Under the pieces are notes generated by a model that had not been told where the DNA came from, ran no database searches, and saw only the letters and a program-made list of their open reading frames with translations. From positions 108,784-172,783 of the forward strand of contig JAJEKV010000400.1 of assembly GCA_021234155.1 (NCBI GenBank): a stretch of 64,000 nt of DNA, given 5' to 3'. Within the stretch, counting starts at the first letter, position 1; every line of letters starts with the position of its first letter. The DNA is from Isoetes taiwanensis. Its lineage: Eukaryota > Streptophyta > Lycopodiopsida > Isoetales > Isoetaceae. A program made the translations under genes and the position numbers. Positions 10,524 to 21,559 of the stretch are shown piece by piece.

Positions 10524-12334
10524 TAAAGCATGGCACTAAACTAATCCTGCCGAGCACTCCACAAGACCGTGGTTGCGATCCTGCCGAGCACTCCACAAGA
10601 TCGCGGCCGCTATCACTCGATAGGATCGCGACGCGATCTTCTTCGAGGTCTATCGGTCACGTATGACTAAAGTTAAAAACGAAAAGATGAAGCGTAAAAT
10701 AAAACAAGCATTCTCAAAATAAATCGGGCCGCGATCTTCATGAGTGAGGGGCAAGATCTTACCTTCTCGATCATGGCTTTAGGTGCCATGGATCGCGGGC
10801 CAAAAAAAATTGGAAAGTGGTTTTCCTAGGGTCCATGCGATGGAAGGCGTGAATGACTGAAGCGGAATGGAAGTAGTACTCGTCGCGATTTCGAGAATAA
10901 GTAGTACTCCCGTGGTCGCGAATTTAATTTCACACGTCATAATTCTGACGGCGCCATGAATGCCTCGCCATTATTGCGCCCGGCATTAATAATTACGCCA
11001 TTAGTGAAGCCGCCATCATTTATTGAGGTAACAAATTTGTTATAATTGACACATGCTCGTAACAAATTTGTTATAATTGACACATGCTCGGACGTCCGGG
11101 ATTCAAAATCATGCGTTGAGGGAGACATATAGCCCGTTCTTATGCGAAATCCCCGCGTAATAAATGCCCCACGGAATAAAATGATCTTTTCTTCAAGAGG
11201 AGGAGTTACGGATGGAAAAGGACAAATGCGCGTTTGAAATTAGCAACCGAATTTCCACGCCGTTCTTGTTGGCGGGGATTCAATTTTGAATTCAAGCAAA
11301 GGTTGGGCAGCTCGATCTCCTCCGGGGGCCCGAACCGTTCTTGAAGCTTCGTTCTTTTATTGAAGGTGCTCGCTCTGTTCTTGAAGGCGCCGAGTCTCTT
11401 AAGCTGCCGGGGTTCAAGATCCTATTGCCTTACTTGCATATCTTTTGCCGGACATTATTCAATTCAGGAGGTGATTTACGTTTTGTTGTTTATGTATGGC
11501 GATAATAGTCTTTCCACAACCACCCATGCATTTTACTGTAATAACACTATCTCTAATATTCTATATGCTGTTCATGGCTGTGTGTAATCTGCTAAGGGAG
11601 CCCTGAATCAATAGTGCATTTCTCCGAGGAATGGAGTAATGAAGGGCTTAGATAGCTCGGTTTCAGGCATAGAATGGCTCTTTCGATGCCTTTAGATCCT
11701 AATATTGGGCATAAATACGCCTTGCCAAGAGCACAACGCATACCCAAAGATGCTTAATGGTGCAGTCGATCACCTTAAATTGGGTGATCTCCCTTAGATG
11801 ACTATGGATCTGCTATATGGTTGCCAAATTAGGACAGATCTCCATTCTAATCAACAGTAAAGTAGAGAATTGTTGTGGAAATAATGGTTGCAATTAATAT
11901 TTACGTTAACAAGCAAATTTGCAAGACTTACTCAAATAGGGTTTTGTTGCTCATCTGCACCAGCTCGGATCTCTGCCTAAAGGAATCGCGACTGCGCTCC
12001 TGCTGAGATATCGACGTTTAACGCGACATGAGGTACACGTTCTATATCTTCTAGCATCGAAATAATCGCGACTGCGATCTTGTGGAGGTAAATCCCCAAG
12101 GAAAATGTTTTTTAAATGGTCATATCTAAAATGATTAGAGCTAAAGAAGATTTTAGTTAGATTTGAAGAAGATTCTAGTTACATTTGAAGAAGATTCTAG
12201 TTATTTATGTATCAAAGTGGTCCAGAGGATCGCGTTGGATCTTGTTGAGGTATTATATAAAATTGCAATCACGGAGGAAAATGATTTCTTAGTAGGCCAT
12301 AGAGCTGAACTCATAAAATAATACTTTTGGGGCC
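10524..12334. other. intergenic with small direct repeats
   Basis: No convincing gene. Short repeats include a near-duplicate of about 34 bases starting atcctgccgagcactcc at 10544 and 10578. A perfect 31-base tandem pair sits at 11029-11090. Three copies of a unit of about 22 bases ending agattctagtta lie at 12143-12205. Words built on GATCGCG recur across 10560-10800 and 11990-12390. The open frame 11360-11587 has no recognisable features. Confidence 0.45.
11029..11090. repeat. 31-bp perfect tandem duplication
   Basis: The unit begins taacaaatttgttataattg and ends gacacatgctcg. It occurs twice back to back (11029-11059 and 11060-11090) without a difference, which suggests a recent slippage or repair event. 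Confidence 0.9.
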
Positions 12335-15300
12335 ATGAATATTGTCCCAGTTATTTTTCTTACCAATGTGGTCCAGAGGATCGCGATCGCGATGTTGACG
12401 AGCAATGTTGACCTTTTTTGTAGGATGGAAGCTTTACAGTCGTTCTACTTGTTGGGGAAGAAAGTGGCTGAAGGCAGAGTGCATAACTTCATGCAACACC
12501 ACAATGTTCCTGTGCCAGAAGATTTGATAGTAGTTTCTGTTATAGTTGTCTTTGATGGCAGATACCACTTCCTTTTCGGCCGAATTGAACGTGCTAGACG
12601 AAGCTATTGGTAGCTTTGTTCTTTGGTCCAAAAGCGACCTTAAGAATGAAATCCATCAAAGACCCGATGTTAGCACACCACCGGTCGATTAAAGCGAATA
12701 AATTGGCGGTCGTCGAGAAAATGGTAGTGTAGAAAAGCGATAAACCAAGTGAAGTGCATGGGATTTGTAGAGATCAACTAGTGGAGAAGACATCGCGGCG
12801 TTCTTCGCATGAGTGCCGCAATATGCCTTATGCTTCGGTGTCATCGTCTTCGCAGATCCAAATGATGCCGTGGTCCGACATGAAGTTGGGTGAAGAATGG
12901 ATAGGGGTTTCTATTGTGAATTTGTTGCCCATGCTAAAAATGTTTCTATCTTATTTGTCGGGCTTGTGCGAGAAATGCCGCAGTGCATGATTTGGTGAGA
13001 TGGCCAATAGCATTGGTTCTAGTAGACGATATTCCGGTTTCAAGTCTAGTTTCGTAGTGAAGGAGACAGAGCTCGAGAAAGAACCTTATGCTATCAGTAG
13101 GAGGTTGGAATACAAAAAAGACAATACCACATGGTGAACGGGGAGGGCTGGACCACGGTCCACCAAACAAATGTGAAAAGAAAAACCACAACCGACGCTA
13201 TCTTGCGGTTGGTCCTCCCTTCTTTGCTTGAAGAGATGTTGTGCTAATTTCACGTTTAAAGAGGTAGCCCGCATGAGGATCTTTTACTAGAACATGAAAA
13301 GCTTCGGAATGCACAACTTTTGCTTTCAATATGCTAGATCTTTGCTTTCGAGAATGGAACCGCCACAAAGCTAATGCTCAACAACAAGCAAGTCCGCATG
13401 AAGGCATGGCATAGTGCTTATGGTATACCCATTTCTACATTTTACAAATGGAAGAAGCTATTTTTGAGTGGCCATGGGATTGCAGAGCATGGAAACTCCA
13501 GGATCTAAGAAGACAAGATCTCATACAATCGCCGGAAGCGGCCAGGCTATCTATGTATATAGATGAAAATCTTGAGACTATGCCACAAGCTCAAATGTTA
13601 CAAGTGGAGGCACTAGAGAGAAGCGTGAAGAGATTACCTTCCATCTTGACTAAAAAGGACATTCAAGAGGTAGATATTACCGGTGCACGAGATGGTAGGA
13701 AAACATGTTTCTCCCTCGTCCTTCTTGTCAAGCATGGAAGGAGAACCACTTAGAGGTAGCAATGCGCTAAAAGGATAGCATTTTCTAAGTGTAATAATTG
13801 TATTGTGATAAAGGAGAAGCTTGCCAAGACTAGAGATCCAAATGAAAGAAGGGAGCTTGTCGTGAGAAAGGAAATCTCACATGACACCAACTTTCATGCA
13901 GGGTCTCTCTCTTGGTCATGGAGAGCTTTGTCTCATCGATCTCTGAACATGCTTTAACCATTATACATGATAAGATGGATCGAGAATAAGACCATGGTTC
14001 CTCGCCTAGAAAAGCTAGCAAAGTCTGTTTGGAGGGGTGAACGATTGAAGGTGAGTGTTACAGGGTGCTCTCATGCGGGCATGGTGTAGGTGCCTTGGGC
14101 CACTTCTCAACTGGACCTTTGGCCCGATAATTTGAATTTTCATGTGGGATCTTTAAATCATACCTTGAAAACTTTGGAGAATCAACTGAGGACAATTGGG
14201 GACATTTGAGACATCTGAGATCATCGAAAAGTCACTGGGGTGGAGCAATTTTAAACACGGATGCCCTTAGGACAAAAATGATAAATGGCACTAGAAATGA
14301 TTTTCGCCTCCTCCCAAGGGCCCTATGGTACGAAGAAGTTGCCTAGGAGGCTTTACTTACTTGATGACAATTGCTCAGGTCAAAACAAGAGCAGGTATAT
14401 TTTCTCTTACTTGTCATACTTGGTTTGGTTAGGTGTCTTCGATCAAGTGCATTTGGGATTCATGATGGTTGGACACACCCACGATGACATAGATGCCCTC
14501 TTTGGAAACTACTCTACTCTAATGAGAAGATGGGATGCATTGACTATTCAGAGCTTATGCAACTCTTCAGGCCGGTGTAGTTCAAAGTCTCCTTCACTTT
14601 ACCTTGGTCGAGGATCCTAATTGGAAGGAATTTGTGAAAGGTTTTATCCCCGATAAGAAGGACCGTTTATATGGTCATTTGGAACCTCTACTCTTCAATT
14701 TCTGCATGAAGGATGGATGGCCACTAATGTTCTACAAGATGAGGCTAGGGCATAGGGAGTGGCTCCCCTGAGCAGGGAATCGGAATGTGGAAGGAGGATG
14801 CCCAAGGTTTATCTATGATTAGAGAGGGTCACCTAAGGTCGTGGTAGCCATATGGGAGCTTGAAAGATATAGGTGCATTGAGAGCTTCTATTGCCAAGTA
14901 CATGATGCCGGGCGTGACTATTTCTAGAGATGGCGATAACTCATGGTCCAACACATATATGAATGAAGTTATTGACTCTTGGTCCACCTTGTTGCGAAAG
15001 TGCTTGGGGACGTTCAGCCCGCTTGAGTCTGTCATTGAAGATTTCTCGCCCAAAGACCGTGCAAAGCGCCTTGGAAGAACCAAAGCGTGTTGGTGGATCA
15101 GCACATTGAAGCATCTCATTATGTAGGGGCCTTTCGGGTAGACCCAAGAACCAGGTTGAAATATTAGACCCCTACCAAGATGTCAAGAAAGGAATGCTCT
15201 TGGCCGATCGAGGCCACATGATAAGCGCCCGACTGGATGGCTTTTTTGCGAAGAGGACCCAATAGAGGATCCTAATCTCCCTCACTCACTGAAGAGGTGT

Positions 15301-15550
15301 TTGTCTCTTGGTTTGAGCCCTGTTGCGAAAGGGAACCTCATATGCAATGCGGTATAGGGATTCTTTGGAGCAAGAATTGGAGACCCAATCCTAATGACCC
15401 ACCACGCTACCAACATTTGAAAACAATAGACTACGGTTGGCGGTAGAGACCGCATCAAGTTGTTAGTGGTGATCCCCGGTAGTGTGGGGGGCTCGGTTGC
15501 AAGAATTAGTGGCTAAAGAAGCTAATGAGAATGATGAGAACCCCGAGGTA
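12335..15550 (+). pseudogene. DUF7869-type protein remnant (transposase-like)
   Basis: Plus-strand pieces in shifting frames retain the order of a large eukaryotic protein family. An N-terminal piece starts near 12425 (RMEALQSFYLLGKKVAEGR). QVRMKAWHSAYGIPISTFYK lies near 13393-13452 and resembles the h..h..GIp.sTfY segment of this family. 13448-13753 is a long open helical piece. A C-terminal domain begins near 13975 with a damaged DG(M)DQSKT-like motif. Its strongest part is at 14355-14510: LLDDNCSGQNKSRYIFSYL, then VHLGFMMVGHTHDDIDALFG, which matches the LDN...NKN...GHTHDdID signature of DUF7869. Further coding character continues (FVKGFIPDKKDRLYGHLEPL at about 14630-14690) to about 15550. 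Acidic residues in LDN and HDDID could be metal ligands of an RNase H-like nuclease, but that is inference. Many stops make this copy non-functional. Confidence 0.7.
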
Positions 15551-15619
15551 TGCAATGTTGTTTTACATAATTACTATATCATATAAATATGCAAGGTACA
15601 ATAGACTAGTTAATATTCA

Positions 15620-16060
15620 TTACGTCTTGCATTTTTCATCTTAACACAAGAGCTCTTACACTATACAATGTTGAGCAGTGTGATTCATTCATCATCAACA
15701 AAGCAGGAGAGTGATCCCCGATGTCTCATAGCTATTGCTTTTCCGGGAAGCCAAATGAGGTGGATCATAACACGAATTAGCCCAGTGGCAACGAATCTGG
15801 AGCCCATAGCTTTGGATCGGTAGGGATCAAGAAGAATACCCCCTGTCTAGGCAACCGACAAGATCATTGTAGCTCATTGAGCACTTGATCGCCTCAATGT
15901 GGTGTGTAAGAAGAAAAAATCCATGGGAGATGAATGACCTCTAGCCCAAAGTGAGCTGGTTTTATAGTGAAGTAAAATTATTGATGTGAATTATTGGGGT
16001 GGATCAGAAGCCATTATTGAGCCGTATATAAGACTCATGTATACATTATTAAAGTATAAT
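15620..16060 (-). pseudogene. small duplicated gene-like unit, copy 1
   Basis: This unit is about 70-75% alike by eye to 16250-16690. On the minus strand both have a TATA box in the context cactataaaac (15959-15972 here), then about 35 bases, then an ATG in a similar context. The reading starts MDFFFLHTTL and is broken by stops, but pieces such as SKAMGS and the terminal DDE before a stop correspond to copy 2. Product unknown. A promoter plus start codon conserved in both suggests descent from a real small gene. Confidence 0.4.
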
Positions 16061-16249
16061 GCATATTTTGTATGGATATGTGTATCAAGTGAAAACATGC
16101 TTTGTGGATTTTACTAAGGTAAAAGTATTTGTGCTTGAGTAATTTAGGTGTGATTTAAATTAAGGACCGCCATGTGATTAAGTGGAGGTCGAAGAGCACA
16201 CCCATACGAATCACTTTCGGGGTTCGATACATCAAATAACATTGATTAT

Positions 16250-16690
16250 GCTTATTACATCCTTACATACTATAGAAGTGCTCATATATCATTTGACAGT
16301 ACCACGAGGTCTTCAGCGATTCACTCATCATCAACACCGCTAAGGTGATGCCATTCAGCTCATAGATCTCGATCGGGGAAGCCAATAAAGGTGGACCACA
16401 ACACGAAAGTGAGCTTCCCGCAACCACTCATGAGGACCATCGCTTTGGATTGGAGCCATGGATCAATACCATTTGTAGCATTCAGAGATCGTTTGTAGCT
16501 CAAGTAGCACTTGAAGGATCGGATGTGCTCCGGACGAGGAGGCAAGGAAGCCATGGAAGATGAATGATCTCTACCACCGAATCGAGATGTTTTATAGTGA
16601 AGTAAAATTATTGATGTGAATTATTGGTGTAGATTGTAACGCCATTATTGAGCTTGTACAAAGTATCAAGTACACGCATTACATATATAA
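16250..16690 (-). pseudogene. small duplicated gene-like unit, copy 2 (64-codon ORF)
   Basis: The minus-strand ORF at 16554-16360 starts with a true ATG (MASLPPRPEH) about 35 bases after a TATA box (rc of gttttatagtgaag, 16589-16602). It runs to IGFPDRDL before a stop, and homology to copy 1 continues past that stop to a shared DDE-stop near 16325. It contains Cys at FKCYLSYKRS and a hydrophobic run LTFVLWSTFIGF. I cannot name a family. It may be a truncated small secreted or membrane protein, or chance. Confidence 0.4.
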
Positions 16691-18364
16691 CACATAATTT
16701 GTATGGATAAGTGTATGTTAGTGACCTCATGTATCTTGGGCTCGAGAACTAGGTAAAAGTATTGGTGCTTGAGCAAATTACGTGTGCTTAAAATTCTCAA
16801 CATTGCGTTATTTTATCCAATTAATGAAATCATGCTTTTTAGAATAGATTAATCATTGAAACTAAAACAATCACAATAAAAGGGAATATAAAAATGTTGA
16901 AAATGTTAAAAGTAGTTCAAGAGGATTCTACTATCTCATAGCATAGGAAAGAAGTCACAGATAAATATTTGAAAAAAGAAATGCCACATCTAGGCATCTC
17001 CACTAGACATAAAACCAGAATAGGCATCTCTACTAGACACAAAATGAGAATAATGTTGAAGATTAATGAAACCATTATGGCTGGGATTAAAAAACCTCGC
17101 CCTTTCGGTTTTCAAGGAAAAGGCCTGACCATAATAGCGAACTAACCAATAGGAATTTAAACTGAACAGGTACAACAATAGCTGAACAAATCTGATCAAG
17201 ATGAAACATGAAAATACATGCTCTTCTCCACAAAAAGTCCAGTCGAAACCTTCAAAACCATACTCCAAACATCATAATGGACGGCTTTTGTGCATAAATG
17301 ATACCCCAAGCATACCCAAGCCCAGGGGATGTGCTTATATAAAGGGGGTATACCATATGCATACTGAGAGGGTGACCAAAGACACCCATGTATACAATTT
17401 TTGAAAAGCAAATTCGACCCCTTTCTTATAGAATTTGCCGCAAGTAGCGGCAAAAAAACCCCCTAGCTCATACGTATACGTGTGAAAATGTCCAATAAAT
17501 CCCCCTATGAGTCACTCGGGTATATTGTATGGCACCCATAGTAAATCCCTCTTGATTCCAAGTCAACTTGGTGGAGTTAAAAGAAGACACTTTGCCACAT
17601 AAACCAACCCAACAAAACAAAAGCGTGGGTCTCATCACAATAATGTAGCACAAATCATAAGACACGGGGTCTCCCAACACCGCACGAGAGGGACTACCAA
17701 CATTGGCACAAGAGCCAATATTCCACAACCTCAAAACACAACTAGCATGAGGGCCACAAATCACAACCAAGTGCATTGGCACGAGGGGCCCTTCTCACAC
17801 ACTAGGTGTCAAATGAGCAAAGTATAGCCAAATAGTCAGGGTGGGTAGATGAATAATTGGATCAATGAGGAAGTGGAATGGAACAAGAAGATTGAAGGCT
17901 TCCTAGAAAACCAACAAATAAGCACTAAGCATTTGGGGGTGGGGGGGGGTTTGGGTGGGTGGGTGGGTATCGAAGACCAAGCGGGAGCATGGAAATGAAG
18001 ATGCTGCCCGATGGATAAAGGGAAAAATGCATGGAGGGGTATAAAGAGAGGGACTAATCATGTCATGTAAACCTAAATGACTAGATAAAACTGACTTATC
18101 TTCTTATCATTATACGAAGATAAATTCAATTGTCAAAACCAAAAAAGGGGGAGAAATAAAAGAAGAGACAATTTTGAAAGAAAGGCCACATCCGGCACCT
18201 CCACTAGACATAAAACTAGAATACAATCTGTCAAGAACGTAGGTGCAACAAAAACTACTGAGACAAAGTGGAGTGGGAGGAAGAAGCCAATAGAAGTTCC
18301 ACTGAGCTAGGATCAGAGGGACCCAAACCTAAGGATCGAGAAACCAACAAATGAAGAGCGAGGG
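16691..18364. other. intergenic, possible 3' non-coding part of the DIRS-type element
   Basis: No gene supported. The minus frame 17782-17468 (104 codons) has no motif. Two diverged copies of ggcatctccactagac-acaaaa occur at 16993-17045 and a third near 18191-18222, hinting at a dispersed repeat. The right part directly follows the recombinase on the minus strand and could be that element's end. Confidence 0.4.
17934..17969 (+). repeat. G-run cluster, possible G-quadruplex
   Basis: There are runs of G (5, 9, 3, 3, 3, 3) separated by one to three T within 36 bases. Four or more G-runs with short loops satisfy the usual G-quadruplex pattern on the plus strand. Confidence 0.6.
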
Positions 18365-19430
18365 CAAACATAGCCATCCTTGGCTGAATCAAAGCGTCAA
18401 CGTCCATGAGCTTTGAAGATTTCATCTAGAATGTTGAAAGCAAGCTCACGGGTTGCACCTCCTCTTCTTCTTTGAAGGGGTGAAAAAGGTCTTTGAGATC
18501 CTCTCTAATGGCAGAAAGGCAATGCTTAAACTAGGATCTCAAAGTGGTATAAGACATAGGTTTTCGCCTCAAGAAACACCCTTGATGTGTTATGCGAATG
18601 CCTCTATCAAGTGGCCACCAACAGGACCATCCACATGAACAAAGTCACACAAATATAGCAACCTCTCTAAAAGAGCCACATGGCAATAAGGACCAAGAAG
18701 GTGGGCAATAGTGACCCAAGCTGCCACACTCGTTTGGTAAGTCTTAGAGGAATGGATTAAGAGGCTTACATGGGTATCCATTGAAATCAATATCTCATTC
18801 CAAAACAAGGCCAAAAGTTCTTTGCTGGTAGGAAGGCCACAAAGGCAAGGACAATAGAAGTGCATTTCATAACATCTAGAAGAGAAGCTAAGGGGGCAAG
18901 CAAACTTGTCAAAGAGTTTATGAACAATATGAGGCAAAATAGGTTGTTTTTTTTGGATCAACGGGGTGGACGGGGTGGACAGTCTCCTAGCAACATCTCG
19001 AACAAGGCCAACTAGGGGGTGGTCAATAGGTTTTGAATACCCGGCGAGAAGAAGATGGAAAGCATTAGAGGCAATGGTGGTATTGACCGCGGCCCGACGG
19101 GTTCGGGAAAAGGATGTCAAAAGCATTAGTAAAAAAGGCAAATCGTAGGAGGACAAGTGGGGAGGAAATCACGGCCCTTAGCTCGCACCAATTCGTGAAA
19201 AGGGACCAAGCATGCTGATAACCCCTTAAAGTGCTGATCTAGAACACAATAAGAACTTTTGAAAAGCATCCTTCAACTCAATCACGTGAAAATCACCATC
19301 CAAAGCATTCCTAACTCTGAACAAGAAATCTTTGCATAAACAAGAAACTCACCGGGTTAGTATTGACGATCCACAAAGCAATAATATGATTTATTGATTT
19401 GCCGCGACGACAGCGTCAAAGATGGACTCA
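18365..19430 (-). pseudogene. tyrosine recombinase (YR) remnant
   Basis: This enzyme family cuts and joins DNA through a tyrosine. The 188-codon minus frame 19156-18590 includes ELLALFWNEILISMDTHV, then SSKTYQTSVAAWVTIAHLLG and CHVALLERLL. These correspond to the di.f..dhi.l...SKTDQ..qG.wV.I....cPV.lLeR segment of DIRS/Ngaro recombinases. Further down, frame switches give RRRGGATRELAFN, then EIFKAHGR, a stop, and RFDSAKDGYV at 18412-18369. This preserves the R of HxxR (HsLRrGGAT), the H of HGRW and the C-terminal catalytic Tyr in AKDGY. The first catalytic Arg (GFLR..E) appears lost, reading LCGLPTSKE. Several stops inactivate it. Confidence 0.85.
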
Positions 19431-19718
19431 TACTAAGATCTCGCCCGCCAGTACAACTGATTCACAATACATCTATCCCATTCTCTAGCATTATTGTGTA
19501 GCAAAGGCCACCACAGCCGACTCCCAATGGAAAATCACCAAAGTACAATCAGCTTTGCAGGCTTTAACGAAAGAGAAGGCATTATCTATTTAACGTCAAA
19601 GAAGGAGGGGAAAAACATTATCTATTTGTTCCATGCCAAGACTGGGCAAAAGTATCAGGTGGACAAGGGTCTCTTTGAATAGGATGCCAACAATTAAATT
19701 TAGGAAGCAAATGATTAT

Positions 19719-20160
19719 TCAAAATAGCAAAGCGATCCTAGTCATGCAATGGCCTGAAGCTAGGTCAATGATGCAAAAAACTAAAGGTGTCAAACCATAA
19801 TCATCAAAGTCCTTCAGCTTAGACAAGTAATCGGCCCACTGGTTGAGACTATGGGGGGTCCATGCAGGTTTGAGGATGATGCTATGGCGAAAACAAAGGG
19901 TGAAAATTTTGGGGCATAAACAGTGGAGAGTCACGGACTTGGGAGCCCTCTTTACTCACAATGTAATAAGAATTTAGAGAGCCCCCGTAGACAAAAAGAC
20001 ATTTGCCATCGTAGTTTTCGGCAAATGGGCCAAGCTAACAATTCACGATCAATAGAAGATGGAGATTGCTCTAACTCATCAAAGAACCCATTGAAATTAT
20101 TGCACATAGTAGAGTCATGTACCCAAACCACCCCAACCTGAGCCAACATCATAAAATAAT
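19719..20160 (-). pseudogene. DIRS-type RNase H remnant
   Basis: RNase H removes the RNA strand after reverse transcription. The piece at 20152-19952 contains SPSSIDRELLAW, matching SS..REL.A of DIRS RNase H. The piece at 19934-19719 contains PAWTPHSLNQWADYLSKLKD followed by FDDYGLTPLVF. This is the WIPR..N..AD.lSr..d.DDw.l.p..F signature that follows RNase H in DIRS-type elements. Below 19719 a further reading, PPDTFAQSWHGTNR, fits the linker (vnaF.q.W...n) seen before the recombinase. Confidence 0.8.
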
Positions 20161-20499
20161 AAAACCACGGAGAGACAGGGCTCCCAAATGTAATGCTAGT
20201 TAGTTGAGATCAAAACCACTATGTCCATGCATTAATTTCAACTAAGGCACGGGGCAATGCATTAATAACAACTTGGGAGCAAATATTAATGGAGGCATAG
20301 ATATACAAAAGATTGAAGCTAAGAGTTTGCAAAAGGGACCAAAGACAACCTTGAAAGATCCAATCATACCCAAAAGCAACGCAAATCGTTGAGCATGTAC
20401 TTGTAGTATCCGAAGTGAGCAACTTGTCTAGCTCTAAGAACTTAAAGAACGATTACTTGGCGCAATGGAAAAATAAACATGTAGATGATATTTATGTGG

Positions 20500-21020
20500 A
20501 GCAATGACGAAATCTGCAAATTCAAAAGTTTGCAAAATAAAAAACAGCATCTCATAAAACCGTCTCCGCCGACAATAATAGAAAAAGGAAACTCATCTAC
20601 ATAAGGGATGCATCAATACACTTTGCTCTAAAATGCTTCATAATCTGGGTAGATCAACTTTGTAAAAAAATATAGCAAAGCGGTGGAAAGGCCAAAAGAG
20701 AGAGCCATGAACATATAGAATTTACCTTGAAATTGAAAACCCAAACAAAGCCAAACTGAAGGATGCATAGCAACATGGTGATAACGGAATGAAGATCAGG
20801 GGGTAACCACGACATCATCCTCTTCACCATTGAAGACAACTCATTGATGCCCTCTCATACTTAGAAGGTCTGCCCCAAAAATTAGTTGCCAAACCAAAGA
20901 TCAAGTATGAAATGGAGTTTATTTGCAGCTTTTGGAACCATTTCCAATGGAGAGCAAGCTCCTATACAAACCCATTACCTCGAGGTTTTCCTCATGTCAA
21001 TATATGCGGAGTGCGCGAGC
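20500..21020 (-). pseudogene. DIRS-type reverse transcriptase remnant
   Basis: Reverse transcriptase copies element RNA into DNA. Minus-strand reading gives VPKAANKLHFILDL (conserved VpK..gK.R.I.DLR), then PPDLHS. One frame later it gives HHVAMHPSVWLCLGFQFQGK, FYMFMALSFGLSTA, then FFTKLIYPDY. This matches the FDLkSGYHHv.ihp...fLGF..qGk.Y.F..LPFGLs.AP..FTK block of DIRS/Ngaro RT. Further on, YVDEF stands where Y.DD is expected, so the second catalytic Asp is replaced by Glu. In-frame stops show it is dead. Confidence 0.8.
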
Positions 21021-21276
21021 ACACTAATGGCTGAGATGGAGCTTCTGTTTAATCTCTTGCTAGCATTTCTCATGACAAATTATTAGGACATGGTGCTTCA
21101 TGCCAGCACTCTGCTTAAATCGATACATAGATATCCAGGTATCCACCTTACGCAATGATGAACATCGTTATCGTGGTTTGACCAATGTTCCTTAATATTG
21201 TGGCTAGTAAATAAGAACTTGTGCTGCTTTTCAAATTTTGCAGTTGTGCATCATTTGTTTGTTACCTTTGAGGCGC

Positions 21277-21310
21277 GCTCAGAAGGATTGCCAAGGCAAT
21301 CTTTCTGAGC
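21277..21310. repeat. 16-bp stem palindrome
   Basis: gctcagaaggattgcc and ggcaatctttctgagc form an inverted repeat with a 2-base loop and one mismatch. It lies in the gap between the DIRS-type element and the LINE. A terminator, recombination scar or element end are all possible. Nothing else identifies it. Confidence 0.7.
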
Positions 21311-21559
21311 TGTGCTTCGCTTCTTTATTGTCATAGAGCCCAAGTTTAAAAGGATTAGTGTTACTGTTTTAATTAAACTGCTTTCTTATACCTTGTATAG
21401 GTAGACCAACATAGTTAGCCTCATCAAGTAGTCCGGCATCAATAGCTCCATCAAATAGCCCAGCAACAGTAGCTATGCCACGGACGGCTTATGGAAAACT
21501 ATCGAGTGAGATAGCGACTGATGAAGCAGGACCATGCCCGGGGAGTCAAGCCGATTCTC

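Larger units (their letters stand above)
18365..21050 (-). mobile_element. DIRS-type tyrosine-recombinase retrotransposon, degenerate
   Basis: Three enzymes follow each other on the minus strand in DIRS order. They are reverse transcriptase (about 21020-20500), RNase H (about 20160-19720) and tyrosine recombinase (about 19430-18365). The recombinase replaces the DDE integrase of LTR elements, so insertion gives no target duplication and the termini differ from LTRs. Each domain carries signature motifs, listed in the separate entries, but has stops and frame changes. A gag ORF should lie above 21050. I see none before the LINE at 21560. Terminal or internal complementary repeats were not found by eye. 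Confidence 0.8.

Noticed and set aside
18966-19148. Short plus frame RRVREKDVKSISKKGKS
   Set aside because: It lies opposite the tyrosine recombinase remnant and has no support.
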